Below, in pieces: positions 43,901 through 55,312 of a stretch of DNA of 64,000 nucleotides; within the stretch, counting starts at the first letter, position 1, and the number at the start of each line of letters is the position of its first letter. The stretch covers positions 1-64,000 of the forward strand of contig SKCR01023807.1 of assembly GCA_019454045.1 (NCBI GenBank). The letters are read 5' to 3'. The stretch is from Zanthoxylum bungeanum (Eukaryota > Streptophyta > Magnoliopsida > Sapindales > Rutaceae). Both the position numbers and the translations under genes were made by a program. The notes under the pieces are model-generated. The model did not search any database, was not told the DNA's origin, and saw only the letters and a program-made list of their open reading frames with translations.

Positions 43901-45540
43901 GTGTGACTTTTCAATTTTCTTGTTCTCTTTTGTTTCCAAAAACCGTGAGTAGAAAAATGAAAAGCAATGATGATATATCAAATACCAAAATGAATTTTTA
44001 TTAAAAAACCCTTTAAAAACCGTGAAAGTTTTCCCTCCAAAAAATTCATTAAATGGCACCATTATCTCACATTGAGAATAGAGACAATGTATCATCCCAT
44101 AAAGGTGACTAGATACATCCATCATCTATTCGTGTCAAGTAATGAGATATCGCGATGTGATTTGTGGATCCCACCCGTTTCAAAATACGAATGTGTCTGC
44201 AAACACTTTCGGGCTCGATTTCGCTAATTCCGAATTAACGCATTTCCGTCGCGACGAGAATTAAATAATTACGCCTATCGAAATTACTATTCAGATCGCT
44301 AACGAATTAATTCTAAATTAATTCGTTTGCCCGAATTAAAATCCGATTTTAATTCCGCGTCGAAATCCAATTTCGTTTAATATATCGAATATATTATTTT
44401 ATCGATTAATTCCAAATTAATCGATCTCTCTCTCTCCTAATAAGGCATTTTATCCAAGATAAAGTTTCTCCGTAATTAATCCAAGATTAATAAAGTTCGA
44501 ATCAAACATCATCTGTGAATCTTCAGGAAGCGACCCAAGAGATCTCCGGATATGTTGGCAGTAAATACGGTCGTCGAATAATCCGAACACGTACGTACCT
44601 CGTACTACGTTTTTACCGATTTACAAGACAAGGTTGGCTTCTAGCAAAGCGCCATGCCTACCCAATTCTCCAGAAATATTCTTACTGGAATATTTGATCT
44701 TTATCAAGCGTAGTATACCGTAGTATCGCGTACATCGATCCAGTATCGGACGATCACATGTTAGGCCTGGGTCTGGAAATGTGTATCCCCATACGAAACA
44801 TATATCGGATATCAAACAACTAGTCTCTTTAAATCGGACAATCCTGACCTAGTCATATTGTCCCGACGGTTGCAACCTTTTATAGAGTACTAGTTCTGTA
44901 TCCTGCGTGATCATCATCTCCATATGTCTGAAGTGATACTTCCATCTTGACATCACATCCAGTACACTACGATTCTCGATAAACCCAGAAGAGGCGTACA
45001 CAGAACCGATTAAAGCCCCGAACCACCACAACCAAAGTTTACCGATTGTCGCAAGTACTAGCGATGCAAGTCTCAGGTTAAGACCATATACACCTACCCT
45101 GATGCGGCCTCCCATAGACACGCAGACATACTACCAATGGGATTTCGCGGGGTCTGTCCAGAGCGAAGCTGTTTTCCGTACCATCGGTAAAACACAACCT
45201 CCTATCGCACTTGCATAAGTATCCAATACTTAAATATATGAGAACTATGCCGTTGTGCCATCACAACTCGCACAAGTGCAATACTAGTCTATTCCGCATT
45301 ATCGATGTCCGATCTCGATAATACTCCGACTAGGGATATTTAATGATTAAACCTTTTATATTGATACTGTCTCATATCATCTCAATACGGAACTAATCAT
45401 ATGGACTTTTGCCATTAATATATCAAAGTAAATAATTTTACAAAACGGCAAAAGGCAATTTCATTATCACATAGTTAATTTTGTACAATAATACAATATC
45501 ATTTACAAAACAGTGACGCTATGGGTCATAATGTCTAACA
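43901..45540 (-). mobile_element. Copy F 3' LTR, truncated at its 3' end
   Basis: Reversed LTR from about 43901 to TGTTAGACATTATGACCC at 45540. It matches 52323-53971 almost base for base; I count some 25 differences, so roughly 98% identity. About 320 bp at its 3' end are missing at the junction with gypsy gag. Frames 44515-44697 and 44849-45121 are LTR shadows. Confidence 0.9.
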
Positions 45541-45551
45541 ATCTCCCACTT
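45541..45551 (-). other. Copy F polypurine tract
   Basis: Reverse complement reads AAGTGGGAGAT next to the LTR start at 45540. Confidence 0.8.
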
Positions 45552-45554
45552 GGC

Positions 45555-46751
45555 CTATAGCCAGTCACTCAAGCATCTAATACCTGAACTATGTATATGT
45601 CGTTCAAACACTTGCTGAAGAACAGCCTTCGTCAGCGGATCTGCAATGTTGTCATCTGATGCGACCTTCTCGACCTTTACATCGCCACGATGTATAATCT
45701 CCCGAATCAGATGGTAACGCCGAAGAACATGCTTGGATCGTTGATGAGACCTTGGTTCCTTAGCTTGTGCTATAGCCCCGTTATTGTCACAATACAACGG
45801 TACGGGCTCAGCTGCTAACGGAACTACTCCTAATCCGATTAGGAATTTTCGGATCCAAACTGCCTCCTTTGCTGCTTCTGATGCAGCAATATACTCCGCT
45901 TCAGTTGTTGAATCGGCAACAGTATCTTGCTTGGAAGATTTCCAGCTCACTGCTCCGTTATTCAAACAAAAAATGTACCCCGATTGCGACTTGAAGTCGT
46001 CCTTGTCGGTTTGGAAACTTGCATCGGTGTACCCAGACACCTCAAGTTCTCCACCTCCATAAATTAAGAAAGCATCCTTAGTTCGTCTAAGATACTTAAG
46101 GATATTCTTAACTGCCATACCTGGATCGGCCTGATAGCGACTGCACATGCTCAAAGCATATGACACATCAGGTCGTGTACATATCATGGCATACATGATC
46201 GATCCGACTGCCGAGGCGAACGGTATTCGACTCATGTTATCTCTCTCTTCTTTAGTCTTAGGACACATGTCTTTAGACAGAAGGATACCACGTGACATTG
46301 GCATCAATCCCTTCTTGGATTGATCCATGTTGAATCGCTTCAACACTTTGTCAATATATGTACTCTGGGAGAGTCCAAGCAGCTTTCTAGATCTATCCCG
46401 GTAGATCTTTATTCCCAGAATAAAGGCTGCTTCTCCCAGATCTTTCATGGAGAATTTTAATGAAAGCCAAGCTTTCACCGACGTTAGCATGGGAATGTCA
46501 TTGCCTATAAGCAATACGTCGTCGACATAAAGGACAATAAAAGTCAGTGCTCTCCCACTAACCTTCTTGTATACACAAGGGTCATCATCGTTTTGTACGA
46601 AATCATATTCTTTTATGATCTCATCAAAATGCTGATTCCATGACCGTGATGCTTGCTTCAATCCATAAATGGATCGATTTAACTTACAAACCTTGTTTGC
46701 AAGTCTAGGTACGATAAAACCGTCAGGTTGTTGCATATAAACATCCTCCAA
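45555..46751 (-). CDS. pol: Copy F reverse transcriptase (C-terminal half) and RNase H
   Basis: A 398-codon open frame, the largest RT-RNase H frame in the window. Residues 4-14 (VYMQQPDGFIV) and 24-40 (LNRSIYGLKQASRSWNQ) are copia RT blocks; the catalytic YVDD is at 75-78, and CTRPDVSYALSMCSRYQ at 191-207. RNase H follows: GYTDASF (Asp243), TTEAEYIAAS (Glu286), LYCDNNGA (Asp322), then ADPLTKAVLQQVFE and the natural end LSDWL. All recognisable catalytic residues are present. Four residues around the usual HW after QADPG are missing by an in-frame deletion. The upstream part of RT is in another frame (46679-47032). It would copy the RNA and degrade the template. It is the fragment most likely still to fold, but it lacks its own start. 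Confidence 0.85.
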   Translation of the reverse strand: MEDVYMQQPDGFIVPRLANKVCKLNRSIYGLKQASRSWNQHFDEIIKEYDFVQNDDDPCVYKKVSGRALTFIVLYVDDVLLIGNDIPMLTSVKAWLSLKFSMKDLGEAAFILGIKIYRDRSRKLLGLSQSTYIDKVLKRFNMDQSKKGLMPMSRGILLSKDMCPKTKEERDNMSRIPFASAVGSIMYAMICTRPDVSYALSMCSRYQADPGMAVKNILKYLRRTKDAFLIYGGGELEVSGYTDASFQTDKDDFKSQSGYIFCLNNGAVSWKSSKQDTVADSTTEAEYIAASEAAKEAVWIRKFLIGLGVVPLAAEPVPLYCDNNGAIAQAKEPRSHQRSKHVLRRYHLIREIIHRGDVKVEKVASDDNIADPLTKAVLQQVFERHIHSSGIRCLSDWL

Positions 46752-47032
46752 AAGGTTTCCGTTAAGGAAAGCGGTTTTAAATATGCAGCTATTGCAAGCA
46801 TTATCCGAATGGATTTAATCATGGCAACGGGTGAGAAAGTTTCGTCATAATCAATACCATATTGCTGACGATACCCTTTTGCTACAAGCCTGGCTTTGTA
46901 CGTTTGCACGTTGCCATCCATGTCGGTCTTCTTCTTGAAGATCCATCTGCATCCAATAGGCTTTACGCCTTCTGGTGCATCAACCAGTGTCCAAACTTGG
47001 TTGGCATACATGGAATCCATCTCGGACTTCAT
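46679..47032 (-). pseudogene. pol: Copy F reverse transcriptase, N-terminal part
   Basis: Frame beginning MKSEMDSMYANQVWTLVD, with PIGCRWIFKKKTDMDGNVQ, KARLVAKGYRQQYGIDYDET and FSPVAMIKSIRIMLAIAAY, all N-terminal RT blocks. After AAY a deletion of roughly 32 bp removes the equivalent of the EIWQMDVK block and shifts the frame into 45555-46751. This is a disabling lesion for RT. Confidence 0.85.
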
Positions 47033-47130
47033 GGCATCTTGCCATAAAGCGGAATCAATATTCTGTATTGCTTCCTCATACGTAGTCGGTTCATTATCCT
47101 CAATAAGATTAATATCTACATGAGGCGAGA

Positions 47131-47529
47131 TCAGGAACCCATACCTCTCAGGTACTGTCCTGACTCTCTCCGACCTACGCGGTCTTGTGTATATGAAGAT
47201 TGTGGTACAGACTCATCCTGGATGGTCTGTTTATGTTCCGTCGTTGATTCATTGCCAGGAACAGTATCACTACGATTTTCATCGAGCTCCACTTTCCTCC
47301 CACTTACCACTGCATCTAGGAATTCCTTCTCAAGGAAAAATGCATGTAGAGCAACAAATACTTTGTTCTCTTGTGGGTGATAGAAGTAATATCCTTTGGT
47401 TTCCTTAGGATATCCCACGAAAAGGCATTTATCTGATTTGGGTTCTAGTTTGGTACCTTCCAAACGTTTAACATATGCCCAGCATCCCCAAATCTTCAGG
47501 AAAGAGAAACCTGGTTTTTCCCTGTCCAT
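47131..47529 (-). pseudogene. pol: Copy F integrase C-terminus and linker
   Basis: 132-aa frame containing FSFLKIWGCWAYVKRL, KCLFVGYPKETKGYYFY and NKVFVALHAFFLEKEFL, the C-terminal integrase/GKGGY-like region, followed by an acidic linker. It is separated from the upstream frame by two single-base deletions (near 47617 and 47520) and from RT by one near 47185, inferred by comparing the reading frames of C and H. Confidence 0.8.
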
Positions 47530-47593
47530 ATCTCATATGGAGTCTGTTCAACAGACTTTGACGGAACCTTATTCAAAATAAGTACCGCACTGG

Positions 47594-49471
47594 TTAATGC
47601 GTATCCCCAGAAGGATATGGTAGCTCAGTGCGACTCATCATCGACCTTACCATGTCTAACAAGGTACGGTTTCTCCGTTCAGACACACCGTTTAATTGCG
47701 GTGTTCCAGGAGGAGTCCACTGTGAAAGAATACCATTTTCTTTCAAGTAATCTTGAAACTCATAACTTAAGTATTCGCCACCACGGTCCGACCGCAATGT
47801 CTTAATACTCTTGCCTGTTTGTTTTTCTACTTCGTGTCGAAACTCTTTGAATTTCTCAAAAGTTTCCGACTTGTGTCTCATTAGATACACATAACCATAA
47901 CGAGATGCATCATCCGTAAAGGTTACGAAGTAATGATATCCACCTCTAGCCTGGCTAGACATGGGCCCACATACGTCGCTATGAACGAGGGCTAACAGTT
48001 CTGTGGCACGTTCACCTTTACCACTAAAAGGTGATTTAGGCATTTTGCCTAAAAGACAAGATTCGCAGACATCATATGAATTAAGATCAAATCCGTCCAA
48101 GTACCCACTCTTCGAAAGTGTGGATATGCGAGTCTTGTTTATGTGTCCTAGACGACAATGCCACATGTAAGCTTCATCTTTTAGATTACTCCTTTTGAGC
48201 CTTTTGTTTGTTATTTTATGTTTAGGAGATTCATTTATATTCAAAATATAAAGGCCATTATTTGCTACAGCAGTGCAAATTTCTGCATCATTTTTATATA
48301 AATAACACCCAGTGTTTCTAAATACAAAAGTGTACCCATGCTGGGTTAACAAAGATACAGATATGATATTCCTAGTCAAACTAGGTATATAATAACAGTT
48401 CAAAAGTTTAAGCATATGCCCCGAGGGCAATTCCAAAACAAAAGTCCCTACAGCCAAAACAGCAACTGGAGTTCCGTTTCCGACTCGTAGATCAATCTCC
48501 CCTGAAGCCAGCATCCTGCTATCCTGCAGATCCTGCAAATCAGTACATATATGAGCAGCACAACCAGAATCAAAAATCCAATTTTTAAAACTAGAAGTAG
48601 TCATATTTATCTCAATAACAAACATACCAGAGGCTAGTGCCTTGCCTGCCTTGATATCCTCCTTGTGTCCCTTGCCCATTCGGCAGTCACGTTTCCAGTG
48701 ACCCTTCTTGCCGCAGTTGAGGCAGACATCTTGAGATTTGTCCCTTGGCTTCCCAGAAGCTTTTGTCAACTTGCCTTTACCCTTTTTCTTATGTTTCTTC
48801 TTCCTCACCCCTCCAGTAGCTTTGGGCCCAGCCTTTGGCCTCTGAGAGGTCGATGCAAAGTGCGCCTCGCGCTTGCCCCCTTTTTGGAGTTCTTTTTCAG
48901 ACTCCTTCAAGATGGATAACAGCTCTCCAAGAGTGTCATCCGTATCCATCAACTTATAGTTGATTATGATTTGTCTCCAAGTATCAGGAAGTGACTGTAA
49001 GATCAAATCTACGGTCAGCTCAGCCTCCAAGACTATTCCCATATTGGCCAACTCATCAATATCGGCGATCATTTGAGCCCCGTGGGCCTCAACTGATGCG
49101 CCTTCAGTCATTCGGGCGCGGAAGAGTTTCTTCACCAACTCGTACCTTTCCATCCGCTTGTTGGAGCGGTGGAGATCTCGCAGTCTAGCCATCATATTAT
49201 AAGGATCCAAGTCCCTATTCTGGCGACGAAAGTGCTGAGTCATCGAAGCTAACATAATAGCCTGAGCTGTGTCACAATCATTGCTGTGAGTTTTCCATAA
49301 CTCCAGCTCAAGTGGGTCAGTGGGCTTAGGCGGGAGAGGTGTTTGTATAGTGTACAGCATCCTCTCAGCCCCAAGGACTATCCTCAGGTTCATTTCCCAA
49401 TCAGCGAAGTTTGTGCCCTTAAAGACATTGTCACCCATGATGATGTCTCGGACATTTACCTTGCTTGCCAT
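47594..49471 (-). CDS. gag-pol: Copy F gag-protease-integrase polyprotein
   Basis: 625-codon frame starting MASKVNVRDIIMGDNVFKG at 49471, the first ATG after the hairpin-containing leader. Domains: gag 1-240 (NFADWEMNLRIVLGAE; lysine-rich 224-236); CCHC knuckle 250-263 (C250, C253, H258, C263); protease active site DSG at 301-303; pre-integrase finger H438, H443, C469, C472; integrase core with D499, D562 and E598, a D,D35E spacing. All key residues are present. The frame ends early at 47594 because of a one-base deletion in the stretch after MMSRTELP. A complete copia polyprotein should continue through RT and RNase H. It lacks the two gag TAG stops seen in C, D, E and H. It would act in cytoplasmic particles and, for integrase, in the nucleus. 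Confidence 0.9.
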   Translation of the reverse strand: MASKVNVRDIIMGDNVFKGTNFADWEMNLRIVLGAERMLYTIQTPLPPKPTDPLELELWKTHSNDCDTAQAIMLASMTQHFRRQNRDLDPYNMMARLRDLHRSNKRMERYELVKKLFRARMTEGASVEAHGAQMIADIDELANMGIVLEAELTVDLILQSLPDTWRQIIINYKLMDTDDTLGELLSILKESEKELQKGGKREAHFASTSQRPKAGPKATGGVRKKKHKKKGKGKLTKASGKPRDKSQDVCLNCGKKGHWKRDCRMGKGHKEDIKAGKALASGMFVIEINMTTSSFKNWIFDSGCAAHICTDLQDLQDSRMLASGEIDLRVGNGTPVAVLAVGTFVLELPSGHMLKLLNCYYIPSLTRNIISVSLLTQHGYTFVFRNTGCYLYKNDAEICTAVANNGLYILNINESPKHKITNKRLKRSNLKDEAYMWHCRLGHINKTRISTLSKSGYLDGFDLNSYDVCESCLLGKMPKSPFSGKGERATELLALVHSDVCGPMSSQARGGYHYFVTFTDDASRYGYVYLMRHKSETFEKFKEFRHEVEKQTGKSIKTLRSDRGGEYLSYEFQDYLKENGILSQWTPPGTPQLNGVSERRNRTLLDMVRSMMSRTELPYPSGDTH

Positions 49472-49735
49472 CTCAACTACGATAGTCCAACTATCTAGTT
49501 AACGATAAAATGGGTACAGTCAAACTGTTACAAGAAAAAATAACAATGAATTAGTCCAACTAATTTTAATTAATTAAACGAAATAATTTTGAAAGACGCG
49601 TAAGGCTAAGTATCTGAATGAAATTGCAAATTCAATACTAGCCTCCCACTATTTTTATCAAGTCTCTAACCCTCTGTTGAGAACTCGGGAAATCCTATTT
49701 CCTAGTGGGCTAGGATCCCGTTAAATAACACACAA

Positions 49736-50117
49736 TCTTGACTTTGGCCAACAAATTGTATGCTATTTAACTAGGTAGATCTCAAAGATCAATTGGATCC
49801 AATCCAATTCCTAGATCCGGTTAGGTGGACATCCAAGTCCAAAACATATGTATATTTACTTATGCCAATGTATCTAATACATTTTCCTAACCATATCCTC
49901 CGAATCATCTAGGCCTTGGCTTTGGCACAACAAACCTAATGATTCCGGTTAAGCGGGACCCATTGACAAGGAAAGTTTCGTAATCAATGTCGTTGGACAA
50001 GAAGTGATCTTGACTTTGGCCAACAAATCACAACTTGGACAAGACACCGATGTGGAACAAAACTCTCATGATTCAAGTACATCCTCAATTGACAAAGGTC
50101 TTGACTTTGGCCAACAA
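49736..50117 (-). repeat. Four-fold leader motif (copy F)
   Basis: Reverse copies at 49736-49754, 49914-49932 (variant), 50009-50026 and 50100-50117. Confidence 0.85.
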
Positions 50118-51354
50118 ACCAATGCCAATTTTGGATCTTGAACAAGAATCATTCAATGGAAGGATAATTGCTTAATATAAATTGAGGGATTTTTGCGTAA
50201 TTGGCAACCAATTTATTATCTTTGTTAGGTCTCATCATCATACACCCTTAAGCATGCTTCTAAAACATCATAAAGTGCATAAAGTAAATTAATAGTGATA
50301 TACGGATGGATATATAAAACAATTGTTCCTAGAACAAATCACTCCCTTTCCTCTCCCCGCTAGCAATATTCTACTTCTACCCAATTACATAATACAATAA
50401 GAGAAACCTCATTTACATTGAGGGGAATTAGGTGAGAAGAGAATACAAAGAGATAAAAGAGATAAGGCTGGACACGCAGGTCCAATTTATAAATTCTAAA
50501 TTTACAATAATTTCTAAAATTACCCTTTCCCTTCTAATATCCATCCGCTATACACTATTCATTCATCACATACATGTATATTCATTCAAGACATGCTATA
50601 CAACCAATCTAATCCAATTAATTAGTCTTTGTTTAAGTGATCATCCAATGTTCAATCAACGGTTTTTGATTTTGCGCGAGTCCAACTCGTTTGAGAATAA
50701 GTACATAAGGTACGAATTCACGAATTATATCGAACTACCCGTTAAATCCAATTTAAGTCGTATTCAATACTAATTCAATTATTTAATTCAAATTAAATGT
50801 TTACACTTTTAATGTGCTTTTAAAGATTAGATTCTAAATCTTATCAAATTGGGTCTCCAAGCCCAACTAACATCCAATGTGTGTTTAATTAAAGTCCGAT
50901 GGGCTTTCAATTGATTTATCAAGGCTTGGGCTTTGGTCAATGTGGGTCAAACCCAATTACCAAGCCCAAATAAGGAATCACCCTTAAGTGCCATAAAATC
51001 AATTTCAAGCCCATAAGGCCCAATTAAACATAAAAGCCCATTAATTAAATTTTAATATTCCAAATTTTAAAATTCAATTAATTAAAGTGTAATTGCATGA
51101 TTAATTCATTAAACCAAATATTTCAAAAACACCAATTTAATTTATTAATCATCAATTGTTCAAAACACTTGTCTAACATTTATTTGAACAAAAAATCAAG
51201 TCCTTTAACATGTCATGTTGTATTCGGCCAAGAGGGATTTTTGCGGTTCGATTTGTTTTTCAATCCAATTGAATCACTAATCTATACCCGTATTTTTTTT
51301 AAGTCATCAAATGAACTTGAAAGCAAAAAATCCAATTAAGTGAAAGGACCTCCA

Positions 51355-51950
51355 TTTTCGGTCAAGCAACAATTTTGGGGAAAAATCATCCAATGCATTT
51401 TTCTCAAAATTGATCATGTATTACATCAAATATCATACATATAATCATGCTTAAGTCATCTAATAAACTTGTGCATGAAAAATTCAAACCAATAAAATGA
51501 CCTACACATTCGGCCAAGCCACAATTTTGGGGAAAAATCATCCAATGCATTTTTCTCAAAATTGATCATGTATAAATCATATTACATACATTAAGCATAC
51601 TCAAATCATCTAATGAACTTGTGCATGCAAAAAATTCAACTCAGTGGAAGTACCTCACATTCGGCCAAAGCAACATTTTGGGGAAAAATCATCCAATGCA
51701 TTTTTCTCAAAATTGATCATGTATTATATCATATATCATACATATAATCATGCTTAAGTCATCAAATAAACTTGTGCATGAAAAATTCCAAACCAATGGA
51801 AGCACCTCCACATTCGGCCAAGACAACCACTTTGGGGAAAAATCATCCAATGCATTTTCTTAAAATTGATCATGTAATATATCATATAACATACATATAA
51901 GCATACTATAGCATCCAATTTCACAAGAACATGCTTCAATCAATTTTCCC
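51355..51950 (-). repeat. 152-bp tandem array, four units, in copy F leader
   Basis: The block TTTTGGGGAAAAATCATCCA starts near 51373, 51525, 51676 and 51830 (the last with a small change), giving periods of 151-154 bp. Each unit also has a TTCGGCCAAG block, GATCATGT and an ACTTGTGCATG block. A more diverged fifth unit lies at about 51224-51354. The other family X copies carry one such unit. Confidence 0.9.
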
Positions 51951-51984
51951 CAAATTAACCCTAATGTATTTCATGCGTAAACAT

Positions 51985-51999
51985 GGCTCCATGATACCA
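51985..51999 (-). other. Copy F primer-binding site, variant
   Basis: Reverse complement reads TGGTATCATGGAGCC: the first eight bases match the initiator-Met site, then two bases interrupt before GAGCC. Confidence 0.75.
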
Positions 52000-52000
52000 T

Positions 52001-53971
52001 TGTTGGTTTCTATAATTAGTCCCAAAGAAAGAATAAGCCATAGAAATAAATATAACATACATGCAAAGCTTGAAGCATGGCGGAATCATACTTACTAAGC
52101 TTTGTGACGAAAATGATGAAGAGAATCCTTGAGTCTTCAAGGTGGAAGTTTCGGCCCAAGAGAAGAGGAGAGAAGCTTAAATCTTCTAGTATTCCAAGCT
52201 CCAAGATTGTTTCCCTATCACCTCTTTTGATCCTCTTTGTGCTAGCAAAATGGAGAAATGAAAACAATTTTCTGCTTTTGTTTGAAGCTCACGGCGTGCG
52301 TGAAGAAGAAGGAGAGGAGAGTGTGTGACTTTTCATTTTTCTTGTTCTCTTTTGTTTCCAAAAACCGTGATGAGTAGAAAAATGAAAAGCAATGATGAGA
52401 TATCAAATACCAAAATGAATTTTTAATTAAAAAACCCTTCAAAAACCGTGTGAAAGGTTTTCCCTCCAAAAAAATTCATTAAATGGCCATCATTATCTCA
52501 CATTGAGAATAGAGACAATGTATCATCCCATAAAGGTGACTAGATACATCCATCATCTATTCGTGTCAAGTAATGAGATATCGCGATGTGATTTGCGGAT
52601 CCCACCCGTTTCAAAATACGAATGTGTCCGCAAACACTTTCGGGCTCGATTCGCTAATTCCGAATTAACGAATTTCCGTCGCGACGAGAATTAAATAATT
52701 ACGCCTAGCGAAATTACTATTCAGATCGCTAACGAATTAATTCTAAATTAATTCGTTTGCCCGAATTAAAATCCGATTTTAATTCCGCGTCGAAATCTAA
52801 TTTCGTTTAATATATCGAATATATTATTTTATCGATTAATTCCAAATTAATCGATCTCTCTCTCTCTCCTAATAAGGCATTTTATCCAAGATAAAGTTTC
52901 TCCGTAATTAATCCAAGATTAATAAAGTTCGAATCAAACATCATAGGTGAATCTTCAGGAAGCGACCCAAGAGATCTCCGGATATGTTGGCAGTAAATAC
53001 GGTCGTTGGATAATCCAAACACGTACGTACCTCGTACTACGTTTTTACCGATTTACAAGACAAGGTTGGCTTCTAGCAAAGCGCCATGCCTACCCAATTC
53101 TCCAGAAATATTCTTACTGGAATATTAGATCTTTATCAAGCGTAGTATACCGTAGTATCGCGTACATCGATCCAGTATCGGACGATCACATGTTAGGCCT
53201 GGGGCTGGAAATGTGTCTGCCCCGTACGAAACATATATCGGATATCAAACAACTAGTCTCTTTAAATCGGACAATCCTGACCTGGTCATATTGTCCCGAC
53301 GGTTGCAACCTTTTATAGAGTACTAGTTCTGTATCCTGCGTGATCATCATCTCCATATGTCTGAAGTGATACTTCCATCTTGACATCACATCCAGTACAC
53401 TACGATTCTCGATAAACCCAGAAGAGGCGTACACAGAACCGGTTAAAGCCCCGAACCACCACAACCAAAGTTTACCGATTGTCGCAAGTACTAGCGATGC
53501 AAGTCTCAGGTTAAGACCATATACACCTACCCTGATGCGGCCTCCCATAGACACGCAGACATACTACCAATGGGATTCCGCGGGGTCTGTCCAGAGCGAA
53601 GCTGTTTTCCTACCATCGGTTAAACACAACCTCCTATCGCACTTGCATAAGTATCCAATACTTAAATATATGAGAACTATGCCGTTGTGCCATCACAACT
53701 CGCACAAGTGCAATACTAGTCTATTCCGCATTATCGATGTCCGATCTCGATAATACTCCGACTAGGGATATTTAATGATTAAACCTTTTATATTGATACT
53801 GTCTCATATCATCTCAATACGGAACTAATCATATGACTTTTGCCATTAATATATCAAAGTAAATAATTTTACAAAACGGCAAAAGGCAATTTCATTATCA
53901 CATAGTTAATTTTGTACAATAATACAATATCATTTACAAAACAGTGACGCTATGGGTCATAATGTCTAACA
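52001..53971 (-). mobile_element. Copy F 5' LTR, full length
   Basis: 1971 bp reversed LTR; its ends are TGTTGG (52001) and TAACA (53971) on the plus strand. Nearly identical to 43901-45540. Hairpins lie at about 52735-52925. To its right the sequence continues as copy G LTR (GTAAATACGG), so F inserted into G's LTR. Confidence 0.9.
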
Positions 53972-54951
53972 GTAAATACGGTCATCGGACTATTCCGACA
54001 CGTGCGTACCCATACCATGTTTCTACCCGATTTACAAGACATGGTTGGCATATCTAGTAAAAAAAAAACACCGTGCCTACCAATTCTCCAGAAAATATTC
54101 ACGAAATAATATATACTCTATATCAGGGATAGTATACTATGTATTGCGTATTACGATCCAGTCTCGGATGTCATATGCTAAGACGGTGACTTGAATTGTT
54201 ATGCCCCGTACGAAGCTAGCATTATCGGATCACTAGGCAACTAGTATCTTTAATTAGTTCATCAGACCAAGTCATTACTATCCCGAATCTGCAGCATTTG
54301 AGAGTATTAGTCTGTATCCTGCGTGACTCATCATCTCATATGACTGAAGTGATACTTCCATCTTGACATCACACGCATACTACGATTCTCAGTAACCCAG
54401 AAGAGGCGCACACAGAACCTGTTAGAGCCCCGGACGACTAAAACCAAAGCGTACTGATTGTCGCACAGTATTAACGATGCAAGTCTCATGTTAAGACCAA
54501 ATACACCTACCCTGATTCGGATTCCCATAGACACATAGTCATACTACCAATGGGATTCCGATGGTTTATCTAGAGCGAAGTGTTCCCAGTCCAATGGCTA
54601 ACAGAACATCCTATCACACTTGCATAAGTATCTTATACTTAAATATATGAGAACTATTCCGTTAAGCTTCCATAACGCGCACAAGTGTAATACTAGTCTA
54701 TCCGCATTATCGATGTCCAGTCTCGAAATACTACGACTAGGATATTAATGATTAAACCGTTCGTGGATTAATATTGTCCTCATATCTATTAATCCGGAAC
54801 AATCATAAGGACTTTCATCATTTATATAAATATTCAAGTAATCCAAATACAAAATGATAAAATAGCAATTTCCTTTATCACATAGTTAATTTTGTACAAA
54901 AACCACAATGTATTTTACAAATAGTGATGATATGGGTCATAATTTCCAACA
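53972..54951 (-). mobile_element. Copy G 3' LTR, partial
   Basis: Reversed family X LTR, from GTAAATACGGTC (mid-LTR) to the LTR start TGTTGGAAATTATGACCC at 54951. The rest of the LTR should lie left of copy F but is not there. Several small indels and a run of A (54058-54069) show age. Confidence 0.85.
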
Positions 54952-55070
54952 ATCTCCCGCTTGGCTCATAGCCAATCACTCAAGTAACTAACACTGAACT
55001 ATGTACGTGTCGCTCAAACTTCTGCTGAGAAATAGCTTTCGTCAGCGGATCTGCAATGTTGTCATCTGAC
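54952..55070 (-). pseudogene. pol: Copy G polyprotein C-terminal tail
   Basis: Polypurine tract (GCGGGAGAT on the minus strand), natural stop region and the last roughly 35 codons of the polyprotein (SDDNIADPLTKAISQQKF-like), joined at about 55070 to gag. Everything from mid-gag to RNase H is deleted. Confidence 0.8.
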
Positions 55071-55312
55071 GACGAAATTGAGGGGTCATTGCGGCAATCA
55101 TGACGGAATGAGCAGTTGAGTTGTCATTATTGTGAGTCTTCCAAAGCTCATGATCAACAACCCGCTCATGTCCAGGCTCAGGCCTGAGAGGTCTGTCTAA
55201 GACATAGAGCAACTTCTCGGCTCCGAGGATAATCCTAAGATTCATCTCCCAGTCTGGAAAATTGGAGCCGTTAAAGATATTATCGCCCATGACGATGTCT
55301 TTGACGCTAATC
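55042..55312 (-). pseudogene. gag: Copy G gag N-terminus
   Basis: Open frame MGDNIFNGSNFPDWEMNLRI, then ILGAEKLLYVLDRPLRPEP and the VMIAAMTPQFRRQ block. It then reads into the RNase H tail out of frame for seven residues. The canonical ATG upstream (near 55312) is put out of frame by a one-base loss (ATGACTGAAAG). The join has a TCAGA microhomology. Confidence 0.85.

Larger units (their letters stand above)
49472..51984 (-). other. Copy F leader
   Basis: Non-coding leader of about 2.5 kb, longest of the family because of the 152-bp array near the PBS. It has the four-fold motif (49736-50117), the TGGGCC/T block (about 50840-51030), and pre-gag hairpins near 49475-49560. Frames 50432-50773 and 51097-51339 have no domain. 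Confidence 0.8.

Noticed and set aside
50432..50773. 113-aa plus-strand frame
   Set aside because: Antisense to the non-coding leader of copy F; AT-rich, no domain; other copies do not keep it.
53186..53554. 122-aa minus-strand frame, also seen as 90 aa at 44849-45121
   Set aside because: It is conserved only because both are the same LTR. Similar frames appear in the other LTRs at varying length, with no domain and no preservation of frame.
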